32,702 nt of DNA from Mycobacteriaceae bacterium. Its GTDB lineage: Bacteria > Actinomycetota > Actinomycetes > Mycobacteriales > Mycobacteriaceae. Both the position numbers and the translations under genes were made by a program. The stretch spans positions 1 through 32,702 of the forward strand of contig JADGOX010000338.1 in NCBI GenBank assembly GCA_017882745.1. The letters are read 5' to 3'. The notes beneath the pieces are model-generated. The model was not told where the DNA came from and searched no databases. It saw only the letters and a list, made by a program, of their open reading frames with translations. This document shows, piece by piece, positions 9,373 to 17,373 of the stretch (within the stretch, counting starts at the first letter, position 1; every line of letters begins with the position of its first letter).

Positions 9373-9840
9373 ATGGCTGACTCAGCAGTGACCACAGTGG
9401 ACGCAGGACCGAGGAAGGTCGCCCGCCAGGTCGTGGTGAACACCTCGCCGGGCGCGATCTTCGCGCTGGTGTCCGATCCCCGACACCATGGTGAGCTGGA
9501 CGGCTCGGGCAGCGTGGGCGACGCCGTGTCCGCCCCGGAGAAGCTCAGCGTGGGGGCGAAGTTCTCCATGGGCATGAAGATGTACGGAGTGCCCTACCGG
9601 ATCACCAGCACCGTCACTGCGTTCGAGCAGGACCGGCTCCTCGAGTGGCGCCACCCCCTGGGGCACTCCTGGCGATGGGAGCTGGCCGAAGCCACACCGG
9701 GTCAAACGCAGGTCACCGAGACCTTCGACTACTCAGGAGCCAAGGCAGGCAAGGTGCTCGAGCTCGTGGGCGTCCCCAAACAGAACGGTTCGGGCATCAC
9801 GCGGACCCTGGACAAGCTGCGGGAACGCTTCGCGCACTGA
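9373..9840 (+). CDS. SRPBCC-family protein (polyketide cyclase/START-like fold)
   Basis: A 155-residue single-domain protein. The N-terminal segment VARQVVVNTSPGAIFALVSDP is typical of the SRPBCC helix-grip fold (Polyketide_cyc2/CoxG-like group), whose members bind small hydrophobic ligands in a deep cavity. The ligand is unknown and no catalytic residue can be assigned. The ORF track extends leftward as a shadow of the helicase; the true N-terminus is the ATG at 9373 (MADSAVTT). TACGTT lies 6 nt before that ATG, so the transcript may be leaderless. It converges on the alpha/beta hydrolase with 24 bp between stop codons. Confidence 0.85.
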   Translation: MADSAVTTVDAGPRKVARQVVVNTSPGAIFALVSDPRHHGELDGSGSVGDAVSAPEKLSVGAKFSMGMKMYGVPYRITSTVTAFEQDRLLEWRHPLGHSWRWELAEATPGQTQVTETFDYSGAKAGKVLELVGVPKQNGSGITRTLDKLRERFAH

Positions 9841-9864
9841 CGAGCTCGGCGCCCTTGCCTTCGC

Positions 9865-10902
9865 TCAGGTTGCACTGCGGTCGTCGGCGACGATCGTCCC
9901 GAGCACCGCTTCCCGCATGGACGGATTCTCGGTCGGCAGGTTCTCGGTGACACCCGCGATCAGGATCTGCCTCCAGTCATGTGGATCGAAAACCCTTGGT
10001 GGAGAGGAACTGATGAAGTCCTCGACCACCCGCAGGAAGCGGACCGGATCGTCGTGGAAGGGAAAGTGGCCGCTCCCGTGAAAGATCTCGAGGCGAGATC
10101 CGGGCATCGCGGCGTGCGCGAGGTAGGCGTGCTTGACGGGGATGACGCTGTCCAGATCGCCCCAGATGATCAGCACGGGGAGTTCGGCCGTCAGGTGACA
10201 CCGGTCGAGAATGGTCACCACCTGCCCGCGCCAGTCGACCACTGCGCGCAGGGTTCTGAGGAAGGCCTCCCGCGCCGTCGGATCGGGTAGGTCGCTGAGG
10301 ACACGTATGAGGTCCCCGGTGTCGTGGAAGACGGTCGCGGATGCAAATGGTCCGCGGTAGAGGAAGTCGACGACCGTGCCGAGTAGCCGGACGGCCGCCA
10401 TGGATCCGGGAAGCTGCAGCAGCCGGAGGGCCTGGTTGGCCACTGGCACGGCGGCGAATCTCAACGCGGGGTTGACGTCCTTGGTCACTCCGCCGGGCGC
10501 AACCACGATGAGGCGCTCGACCATGTGTGGGAACTGATACGCAAACTGCAGCGCCACTCCGCCGCCGAGGGAGTGCCCGACGAGCGTCACATGTTCGATC
10601 CCGAGCACCGTGAGGAGATCTCGCATGCCGTTGGCGTAGGCAGCGACTGAATAGTCGGCGCGCGGCTTGTCCGAACGGCCGTGGCCGAGTAGGTCGGGCG
10701 CGATCACCGTGAAGTGCTTCGCGAGCTGTTCGGTGACCTCGGCCCACGTGGAGGAGTTGTCACCGATACCGTGGATGAGCAGCAGCGGAGGCCCCTCGCC
10801 GGTCATTCGGAATGCGCGCCGGTACCCGTGAATGGTCCGGAACATCAACGGCGGTTCGCCATCGGGGACCAGTCGCAGTGAGCGGGAGTCTCGTGCACTC
10901 AT
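9865..10902 (-). CDS. Alpha/beta hydrolase (Rv2715-like)
   Basis: A 345-residue alpha/beta-fold hydrolase. Visible catalytic elements: oxyanion-hole segment HGIG at 44-47, nucleophile elbow GHSLGG with Ser111, probable acid Asp251 in GDLDSVIP, and His279 in GSGHFPF. There is no signal peptide, so it should act in the cytoplasm. The substrate is unknown; esters or lipid-derived metabolites are plausible. Length and N-terminal layout match M. tuberculosis Rv2715, whose neighbour Rv2714 also has an ortholog here (the PAC2 gene). The ATG at 10902 has an excellent AGGAGG about 7 nt upstream; the 76 upstream ORF residues are not family-like. The upstream region carries a ~50-bp element also found before the WS/DGAT fusion. 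Confidence 0.92.
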   Translation of the reverse strand: MSARDSRSLRLVPDGEPPLMFRTIHGYRRAFRMTGEGPPLLLIHGIGDNSSTWAEVTEQLAKHFTVIAPDLLGHGRSDKPRADYSVAAYANGMRDLLTVLGIEHVTLVGHSLGGGVALQFAYQFPHMVERLIVVAPGGVTKDVNPALRFAAVPVANQALRLLQLPGSMAAVRLLGTVVDFLYRGPFASATVFHDTGDLIRVLSDLPDPTAREAFLRTLRAVVDWRGQVVTILDRCHLTAELPVLIIWGDLDSVIPVKHAYLAHAAMPGSRLEIFHGSGHFPFHDDPVRFLRVVEDFISSSPPRVFDPHDWRQILIAGVTENLPTENPSMREAVLGTIVADDRSAT

Positions 10903-10927
10903 GGTGGCCTCCTCTCCTCGCAGTCTC

Positions 10928-10977
10928 CGTTCCCAGGATTGCCGCCTCGTGAGCGGCTGATGTCCAGCGGGTAAAGG
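10928..10977 (-). promoter_or_regulatory. Upstream element, copy 1 (before the alpha/beta hydrolase)
   Basis: Read on the minus strand, this 50-bp stretch begins CCTTTACCCGCTGGACATC. It aligns without gaps to 16004-16053 at about 38 of 50 positions, with 17 of 19 in the first part. Both copies lie about 25 to 75 bp before the start codon of a minus-strand gene in acyl or lipid chemistry. A shared regulator site or duplicated promoter is inferred; the binding factor is unknown. Confidence 0.45.
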
Positions 10978-11085
10978 AGTTGCGGCACGGGCGTGCTTCG
11001 GCCCGATGGCTGCTGCCGCCCTGTCGTCGAACGGCGCACGTCTGGGTACCGTGGTGGCCGTTGTTGGCACACCGACACTTCGAGC

Positions 11086-11652
11086 ATGGAGCGACCCGCG
11101 GTGACAGAATCCGAGTTCGCAGCGCGGCACGTCTACGGGGACCCTGACGCTCCCACGTCTGTGGTGGAGTTCGGTGATTTCGAGTGTCCGTACTGCGCTG
11201 CGGCGGCTCCGGTGCTGCGGGAGCTGGTCGACGGCTCAGAAGGTGCGGTGCGGCTGGTGTTCCGGCATTTCCCGATGTTCGAGCCGCACCCCTACGCGTT
11301 GACCGCCGCCCTGGCTGCGGAGGCAGCCGCTGAGCAAGGATCGTTCTGGGCGATGCACGATGTCCTGTTTGCTCACCAGGATCGCTTGGGTGACGCCGAG
11401 TTGACCCGCTACGCGCTGGATCTGGGGCTGGATCCGGCAACGATGGTGGGCGCGGGGGTGCAGCGTTTCGGCGAGGCCATCGAGGCGGACTACGCCGCGG
11501 GCGCGGCACTCGGGGTCCACGGCACGCCGACGTTGTTCCTCGGTCCCGATTCCTACACCGGCCGACTGGAGCTGCGGGCCCTGCGTGCGGCGGTGGCCCG
11601 CTCTCTACGCAGTAGTGGCGGCGGAGGGGTCACGCCAGGGGCGGGGAGGTAG
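11086..11652 (+). CDS. DsbA-like thioredoxin-fold protein
   Basis: A 188-residue thioredoxin-fold protein of the DsbA/Thioredoxin_4 group. The active site is CPYC (Cys34, Cys37) in FGDFECPYC, and the cis-proline loop is GVHGTPTLFLG. There is no signal peptide or membrane helix, so it is probably a cytoplasmic disulfide reductase or isomerase-like protein rather than a periplasmic oxidase. Start choice: ATG 11086 (MERPAVTESE) suits the fold; GTG 11101 is an alternative; the upstream ORF extension is not family-like. No strong Shine-Dalgarno is visible. Its last 48 bp overlap the 3' end of nhaA on the opposite strand. That is striking because related thioredoxin domains occur fused to NhaA in some actinobacteria. 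Confidence 0.87.
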   Translation: MERPAVTESEFAARHVYGDPDAPTSVVEFGDFECPYCAAAAPVLRELVDGSEGAVRLVFRHFPMFEPHPYALTAALAAEAAAEQGSFWAMHDVLFAHQDRLGDAELTRYALDLGLDPATMVGAGVQRFGEAIEADYAAGAALGVHGTPTLFLGPDSYTGRLELRALRAAVARSLRSSGGGGVTPGAGR

Positions 11653-13047
11653 GGGCGGGATGACGGTCTCGTCGTCGAGAGTGCACAACGGCAGGCGCTC
11701 GCCGAGGTAGCGCAGCAGCATCGAGCCGAGGATCGCGGCCAGTAGCGAACCGATCAGTACACCGATCTTCGCTTGATCTCGTAGCGATGTGGAGTCGAAG
11801 GCCAGGTCGGTGATGAACAGGGAGATGGTGAAACCGATGCCGGCCAGTACCGCTCCGCCGATGACGTGGCCGTAGCGGATGCCTCCGGGCAGTGTCCCGA
11901 GTCCGGTGCGGAGTGCGATCAGGGCGCCTGTGGTGATGCCGAGGGTGTTCCCGAGGACGAGGGCGGTGATGACCCCGAGGGTGACCGGCGAGGTGAGCGC
12001 GGCACTGAACAGCTCCCCGTTGAGGTGCACGCCCGCGTTTGCGAGCCCGAACACGGGCACGACCAGGAACGCGCTCACCGGGTGCAAGGCATCCTGGAGT
12101 CGGTCGTTGGCCGGTACCGTGGCGCGAACGGCGGATACGGCCAGCCGTGCCTGCATGGGCCCGGCGCGTTCGATCAGTGCCCTGCCGTAGACGCGGATCC
12201 GGTCGCCTTGGGTGGACTCGATCGTGCGGGTGGGCAGGAGCAGTCCGACCAGGACGCCGGCGAGGGTGGGGTGGACTCCGCTGGCGTAGACGGCGACCCA
12301 CAGCGCGAGGCCGGTGAGCACGTACGGGGTGAGTCTCCAGACTCCGAGCCAGCGGAGTGTGCCGAGGGCGAGGACGAGCAGGCTGGCGACGAGCAGGGCG
12401 GTGAGGGAGACCGTGGGCGTGTAGAAGACCCCGAGGACCACGATGGCTCCGATGTCGTCGACGATGGCCAGGGTCAGCAGGAACAGTCGCAGCCGGTCCG
12501 GGCAGCGGGGGCCGAACAAGGCCAGGATCCCGACGAGAAACGCCGTGTCGGTGGACATCGCGATGCCCCAGCCGTGGGCTCCGGGACCGCCGTGGTTGAT
12601 GAGCAGGTAGAGCAGTGCGGGCACCACCAGTCCGCCGATGGCTCCGAGCGCGGGTGCTGCCACTGCGCGGACGCTGCGTAGCCCGCCGACGGTGACTTCG
12701 CGGCTGATCTCCAGTCCGACGACGAGGAAGAAGATCGCCATCGCCGCGTCATTGACCCAGTGGCGCAGGTCCAGCTCGAGGGCGAGGTCGCCGACTCGGA
12801 ACGAGGCCACGGTCGACCACACCGACTCATAGCTCGACCAGCCCGGCACGTTCGCCCAGACCAGAGCCGCCACCGTCGCGCCGAGCAGCAACATCGCGCT
12901 GCCGGTCTCCTCCGCAAGGAACTGCCGCACCGAAGGCGACAGACGCGGCAGCGGAACCACGACACGCGTCGGGGGACCCGGGCGTGCAGGCCGCGTCACG
13001 GGGGCCGTTCCACGGGCACCGGACTCTGCGTCGGCTTCGCTGGTCAT
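11605..13047 (-). CDS. nhaA: Na+/H+ antiporter NhaA
   Basis: Inner-membrane sodium/proton antiporter of 480 residues, longer than the 388-residue E. coli protein because of extended, Pro-rich termini. Core motifs are clear: STDTAF (Asp167, equivalent to Asp133), AIVDDIGAI with the paired ion-site aspartates Asp197-Asp198 (equivalent to 163/164), FGLANAGV, and GIGFTISLFI near the end. Where E. coli has Lys300 in GKPLGI, this protein has Asn367 in GNTLGI, so a residue that normally partners Asp163 is missing. Function is expected to be pH or Na+ homeostasis, but stoichiometry could differ. The ATG at 13047 lacks a strong Shine-Dalgarno. The gene's 3' end is antisense to the DsbA-like gene. Confidence 0.94.
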   Translation of the reverse strand: MTSEADAESGARGTAPVTRPARPGPPTRVVVPLPRLSPSVRQFLAEETGSAMLLLGATVAALVWANVPGWSSYESVWSTVASFRVGDLALELDLRHWVNDAAMAIFFLVVGLEISREVTVGGLRSVRAVAAPALGAIGGLVVPALLYLLINHGGPGAHGWGIAMSTDTAFLVGILALFGPRCPDRLRLFLLTLAIVDDIGAIVVLGVFYTPTVSLTALLVASLLVLALGTLRWLGVWRLTPYVLTGLALWVAVYASGVHPTLAGVLVGLLLPTRTIESTQGDRIRVYGRALIERAGPMQARLAVSAVRATVPANDRLQDALHPVSAFLVVPVFGLANAGVHLNGELFSAALTSPVTLGVITALVLGNTLGITTGALIALRTGLGTLPGGIRYGHVIGGAVLAGIGFTISLFITDLAFDSTSLRDQAKIGVLIGSLLAAILGSMLLRYLGERLPLCTLDDETVIPPLPPRPWRDPSAATTA

Positions 13048-13219
13048 CCGCTGGGTCCGAACCTTTCCACCCGGATCATGTCCGCGCGCACCTCGTGCGG
13101 ACGTTACCCGGCCTGCTGCGTCAGCGAGCGAACATCACATCTCGATGAGGTCAAGCAAGGCCAGGGTAGCGCTGCACGCGTCCACTTTCGGGGACCGCGC
13201 AGACGCGAGGTGGTGGGTA

Positions 13220-15991
13220 TCAGGCGTCGACAAAGCTCGGTGCGGGTTCGGCGCTGCTCCGCACGCCGCCGCAAGCGGGCGCTGGGGCAGTCACGGAGGG
13301 TGCAGCGGGGTCGGAGAGTCCGGTCAGCTCAGCGAGTGCCTCGTGGAGGTGGTCGACCAGGTCCCAGACGTCGGGCACCACTTCGCGGCAGGCGAGGATG
13401 CCGAAGTCCACGTGCCCGTTGTAGGACATCACCGTGATGTTGATGCCGCCGCCGAGGTCGCTCACCACTGAGGAAGGGAAGGTCCCCGTGACGGTCGCGC
13501 CCGCGGCATACAGGGGCAGCTGTGGGCCGGGAACGTTGGAAATGAACAGGTTGAAGGGCGGGGCGCCCAGGGCCGCGGCCCGCAAGAACGCGCGAGAGGC
13601 CATTCCGTGGAAGAGCTGCGGCAATGCCGCGCTCCACTCGTGCAGCAGCGTCGAAGGTATCCCGCGGAAGCGCTCTTTGGCTGCCGCCAGCGAGGCGTTC
13701 AGGAGCCGGACGCGCTGTTCTGGATCGTGCTCGTTCGTCGGTATGGCGGAGAGCATGAACGAGATCTGGTTGCCTCCGGTGCCCATCTGTTCCTGGGTGC
13801 GCACGGAGACAGGCATCGCCGCGACGAGCGGAGCGTCGGGCAAAGCGTCGTGATCGATCAGCCAGCGCCGCAGCGCGGTCGTGCACAGCGCCATCACCAC
13901 ATCGTTGACGGTGAGCCCCATGCCCTTCTTGATCGTCTTGATCTCCGCGAGCGGAAGGGAGGTGAAGGCGTAGCTCCGGTGCCCGGTGACGGGGTCGTTG
14001 AACGGGGTGTGAGGGGGAGTCGGTGCGCGCGGGGGCAGATTCTTGTCGCTGGCCAGTCCGGTGAGACGGCCCACCCGGCTCGCCACGGCGCCGAGCGCAC
14101 CGGCTCCGGGCATGGTGACGGCGCCCGGCAACTCGAGCAGGTGCGGCAACATCGTGGGGGCAGCCATGAGTAGCTGGGCGGGGCGCGTCGCCAAGTGCCA
14201 CGCGCTCTTGCCCAACAAGGTTGCGATGCCAGGCGCGGGTTCTGAACTCGCAGCGACGGTCGGTGCGGGCACCTCGCTCGGCTCTGGACTGAGGTCCAGC
14301 ATCACGGCCAGCACCTCGGCACCGGAGACGCCATCGACGACCGCGTGGTGCACCTTCATGTAGAGCGCCTGGCGGCCGCCGGACAGTCCGTGCACCAGGT
14401 AGCACTCCCACAAGGGGTGTTCGCGGCTCAGTGGGGTCTCCGACAGGCGGGCAACCTGCTCCGCGAGCTGTTGGTCGGTACCGGGCGCAGGCAGGCCGAT
14501 CTCCCTGATGTGGTGTTCCAGGTCCGGTGACGTCGAGTCGACCCAGTAGGGCAGGTCGAGCCCGAGGGGGACCTGACGCAGCTTCCACCGAAGAGGATCA
14601 ATGAGATGCAGTCTGCTGCCGATCAGTGCCCGGAGGTCGTCCACCGTCAGGGCACCACCTGGAGCAGTCGACGGATCGAGTATGGCCATCACACCCACGT
14701 GGGTGAGCGTCGTCGAGGTCTCGGCGTTGAGGAACTGGGCGTCGAGTGACGTGAGCTGACGGACGAGCGGGTCCGCGGGCGACGACCTGTGCACGGGTTC
14801 CGCGGTACGACGAGGAGGAAGCTTGGCCTCACGGGTTGCCGGCGGCTCAGACTCCCGTACCTGGGGAAGCGAGCTTGCCCCGACGGTGATGGCGAGCCGT
14901 GTCATGCCGGACTCGACGCGGGTCGAGGTGACCAGTCCGAGCCGGGCGGCAGTGCGCGCGGCTCCCATTTCGTCGGGGAGGCACAGTCCGATCAGTTCAC
15001 CGATCCCGAGGCCGCGGGCGCGTCCGTGGATGGCGGTCAGGAGGGCGGCACCCACACCCTGGCGTTGCCAGCAGTCCTCGACCAGCAGTGACAGCTCGGC
15101 GGACCGTGGATCGTCCAGGCTGGGTATCAGTTGAGCGAATCCGATCACGTCGGATCCGGCGACGGCGACGAGCGTGTGCCCGCGGGGCGGCTGCAGGAGT
15201 CGTTGCGCCCAACCATCCGGCAGCCGTCGTATTCCGCTGTGATAGCGCGCAAAGAGTGTTGCCCTGCTGCAACGACCGTGCATGTCCGCCAAGGCGGCTG
15301 TGTCGGCCTCACGGGCGATCCGCACCACCACGCTCGCACCGAAGGCGGCGCTGACTGTGACGGGTAGATCGGATGGGCGGCCGACCGTGACCAGCAGCCT
15401 GGCGAGCGCCTGTACGCGCGACAGCTCGCCGTCGGTGAACGGCGCCCATTCCCTGGCGGCCACCACCCGATCGCCGGTGTCGAGTGTGATCGTGGCCCGG
15501 TGTCCTCCGGGTTCGAGCTGTATCGAACCCACCACGTCGGCGGCTGTTGCGGCCGGTAGGTCGAGGTCACCATCGTCAGCGAGGGGACGAACCCAGTCGG
15601 CGCCGAGCACCCGCCGCAGTGCCTCGTACGCCGTGCTGGCCCCGGACAGCGCGTCGGAGGCTGCGCGCAACACAGTTGTCTGTGCGTCGACGAGATCCCG
15701 GACGGAGGCCGAGCTGATCCCCACGCACCGACCGCCGTGAGCTTCGACGAGGTTGGTCAGCTCCTCTTCGGTCAGCGTCGCCGGCGCGTGCAGCACCAGC
15801 TCGTCGACGACAGTGGCTGTCTCCTCGGGGGAGTTCGCATCGCCCGCCACTGGCAACACTGCGACAGAGAGCAGGTTGCACCCGTGTTTCCCGAGGTGTG
15901 TCGCCAAGGTCGCCAACGTGCCCGGTCGGTCAGCCAGTCGCGCACGTACTCGCCACGTCCGCCCAGTCTCTGGAATCTCGTCCCATTGCAT
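13220..15991 (-). CDS. ACT-GNAT-WS/DGAT fusion acyltransferase
   Basis: A single 923-residue ORF with three recognisable parts. Residues about 12-90 form an ACT-like domain (DRPGTLATLATHLGKHG). About 100-220 is a region of uncertain, perhaps GAF-like, fold. About 220-370 is a GNAT acetyltransferase with acetyl-CoA loop QRQGVGAAL (309-317). A Pro/Arg-rich linker (about 375-410) leads to a full WS/DGAT domain: PLW, catalytic HHAVVDG (548-554), TVNDVV and SNVPGP. WS/DGAT enzymes make wax esters or triacylglycerol from acyl-CoA. ACT domains commonly bind amino acids, and GNATs acylate amines or lysines. Ligand-controlled lipid synthesis is inferred. The ATG has GAAGG 8 nt upstream. An internal GTG at codon 400 exists but lacks a good ribosome site. 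Confidence 0.9.
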   Translation of the reverse strand: MQWDEIPETGRTWRVRARLADRPGTLATLATHLGKHGCNLLSVAVLPVAGDANSPEETATVVDELVLHAPATLTEEELTNLVEAHGGRCVGISSASVRDLVDAQTTVLRAASDALSGASTAYEALRRVLGADWVRPLADDGDLDLPAATAADVVGSIQLEPGGHRATITLDTGDRVVAAREWAPFTDGELSRVQALARLLVTVGRPSDLPVTVSAAFGASVVVRIAREADTAALADMHGRCSRATLFARYHSGIRRLPDGWAQRLLQPPRGHTLVAVAGSDVIGFAQLIPSLDDPRSAELSLLVEDCWQRQGVGAALLTAIHGRARGLGIGELIGLCLPDEMGAARTAARLGLVTSTRVESGMTRLAITVGASSLPQVRESEPPATREAKLPPRRTAEPVHRSSPADPLVRQLTSLDAQFLNAETSTTLTHVGVMAILDPSTAPGGALTVDDLRALIGSRLHLIDPLRWKLRQVPLGLDLPYWVDSTSPDLEHHIREIGLPAPGTDQQLAEQVARLSETPLSREHPLWECYLVHGLSGGRQALYMKVHHAVVDGVSGAEVLAVMLDLSPEPSEVPAPTVAASSEPAPGIATLLGKSAWHLATRPAQLLMAAPTMLPHLLELPGAVTMPGAGALGAVASRVGRLTGLASDKNLPPRAPTPPHTPFNDPVTGHRSYAFTSLPLAEIKTIKKGMGLTVNDVVMALCTTALRRWLIDHDALPDAPLVAAMPVSVRTQEQMGTGGNQISFMLSAIPTNEHDPEQRVRLLNASLAAAKERFRGIPSTLLHEWSAALPQLFHGMASRAFLRAAALGAPPFNLFISNVPGPQLPLYAAGATVTGTFPSSVVSDLGGGINITVMSYNGHVDFGILACREVVPDVWDLVDHLHEALAELTGLSDPAAPSVTAPAPACGGVRSSAEPAPSFVDA

Positions 15992-16003
15992 GTGCTAAGC
16001 CTT

Positions 16004-16053
16004 CGCCCGCAGCGTTGCCGTCACGTCAGCGTCGGATTTCCACCGGGTAAAGG
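16004..16053 (-). promoter_or_regulatory. Upstream element, copy 2 (before the ACT-GNAT-WS/DGAT gene)
   Basis: Minus-strand sequence begins CCTTTACCCGGTGGAAATC and matches the element at 10928-10977 at about 76% over 50 bp without gaps. It lies 13 to 62 bp before the start codon of the fusion gene. On the plus strand the core reads CGGGTAAAGG, which resembles a SigB/SigF-type -10. No rightward gene follows this copy, so a minus-strand regulatory role is preferred. Confidence 0.45.
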
Positions 16054-16117
16054 TTGGATGGCCAACTGCCTAGCGCACGGGTGAACACCCTGGACTCGGC
16101 GACCGCCCTTGGGCTCG

Positions 16118-17335
16118 TCAGCTGGCGACCAGCCACTGGTCCGGACCGAAGACCTCGTAGTGGATGTGGTCGACGGGTACTTCGCGTTCGATCAGAGAGC
16201 TGCGCACCGATTCCATGAACGGCATCGGCCCGCAGAGGTAGACCTGCGCGTCGGACGGGAGATCGACGGTGTCAAGGTCGATCCTGCCGAGCGTGATGGT
16301 GTCGGAGGAGGGCCGGGCGCCCAGGTCTTCATACCAGTGGTGCAGGGTCGCCGACGGGATCTGGTCGACCAGCTCCTGCAGCTCACGACGGTGGGCGTGC
16401 CGAGCGGGGGAGCGGTCCGCGTGCAGCACCGAGATCGGACGGCTCGCGCTGGTGGCTCCGAGATGGTGCAGCATGCCGACCATCGGGGTGCAGCCGATTC
16501 CAGCGGAGATCAACAGCAATGGTGCCGCGCTGTCGTCGAGCACCAAGTTGCCGAATGGTCGCGAGACGCGCAGCAGGTCCCCGTCGAAGACGTTCTCGTG
16601 CAAGAAGTTGGACACCTCGCCCGCCGGAATTGCTGTGCCGTCGGGGGCCACTGTCTCCGGGATCGACTTGACGGTGATGCGCCACGCGTCGTGCATCGGC
16701 GCCCTCGACAGGCTGTACTGGCGGATCTGCCGCGCCCCGTCAGGCAGGGCCACAGACACCGAGATGTACTGGCCCGGGCGGAAATCGCACAGCGGCGACC
16801 CGTCCCGAGAACCAAGAATGAATGCCACGGTGTCGGGCGATTCCTGCACGCGGCGGCGCACCGTAACCTCTTGCCAGACCTTCCCCGGCTCGACACCGGA
16901 GGCGGCGTACAGGTCGTTCTCGATGGCGATCAGGGAATCGGCCATCAGCCAGTAGACCTCGTCCCAGGCTCCGGCCACGTCTTCCGTCACCGCGTCGCCG
17001 AGGATGTGCACGATGGCTTCGAACAGGTACTTGTGCACGATCTGGTACTGGTCGGCGGTGATGCCGAGTGAGGCGTGCTTATTGGCGATCCTCGAGAGGA
17101 TCGCCTGCGGGCTCGGCGCGTCTTCGGTCACCAGCAGGGTGGCGTACCCGGCAATGGCTCCGGCAAGGGCACGCTGCTGGTCTCCCTGAGCCTGGTTGCC
17201 CCGGTTGAACAGGTCCCGTTCGAGTTCGGGATGCGCTGCAAACATGCGCTGGTAGAAGACCGGGGTGATGTCGCCGATTGCGGCGCCGATCACCGGCAGG
17301 GTGGCCCGGACGATCTCAGTCGACTGTGTTGACAG
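16118..17335 (-). CDS. hmp: Flavohemoprotein, nitric oxide dioxygenase
   Basis: Oxidises NO to nitrate using O2 and NAD(P)H, in the cytoplasm. Numbered from the proposed start (405 residues; E. coli Hmp has 396): globin domain about 1-140 with Tyr28 (B10), Phe43, Gln53 and proximal His87 in NKHASL. The FAD domain follows with RQYSLS (205-210), then the NAD(P) domain with AGIGCTPM (278-285), CGP (368-370) and terminal YEVFGP. The 475-residue ORF would run deep into nsrR, so its first 70 residues are not real. GGAGG at 17344-17348 sits 8 nt before an in-frame CTG at 17333-17335, exactly where the family N-terminus is expected. A TTG at 17350 overlaps that ribosome site and is less likely. It forms an operon with nsrR, 38 bp upstream. 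Confidence 0.93.
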   Translation of the reverse strand: MSTQSTEIVRATLPVIGAAIGDITPVFYQRMFAAHPELERDLFNRGNQAQGDQQRALAGAIAGYATLLVTEDAPSPQAILSRIANKHASLGITADQYQIVHKYLFEAIVHILGDAVTEDVAGAWDEVYWLMADSLIAIENDLYAASGVEPGKVWQEVTVRRRVQESPDTVAFILGSRDGSPLCDFRPGQYISVSVALPDGARQIRQYSLSRAPMHDAWRITVKSIPETVAPDGTAIPAGEVSNFLHENVFDGDLLRVSRPFGNLVLDDSAAPLLLISAGIGCTPMVGMLHHLGATSASRPISVLHADRSPARHAHRRELQELVDQIPSATLHHWYEDLGARPSSDTITLGRIDLDTVDLPSDAQVYLCGPMPFMESVRSSLIEREVPVDHIHYEVFGPDQWLVAS

Positions 17336-17373
17336 CGTTGCATCCTCCAAGGGACGTGAGACGGCGATGTGTT

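Noticed and set aside
11630-12301. 223-aa ORF opposite in frame to nhaA
   Set aside because: Arg/Pro/His-rich shadow of nhaA.
16044-16053. Rightward SigB/SigF-type promoter (GGGTAA)
   Set aside because: No plus-strand gene follows this copy and no GTTT-type -35 is placed correctly; the shared element fits minus-strand control better.
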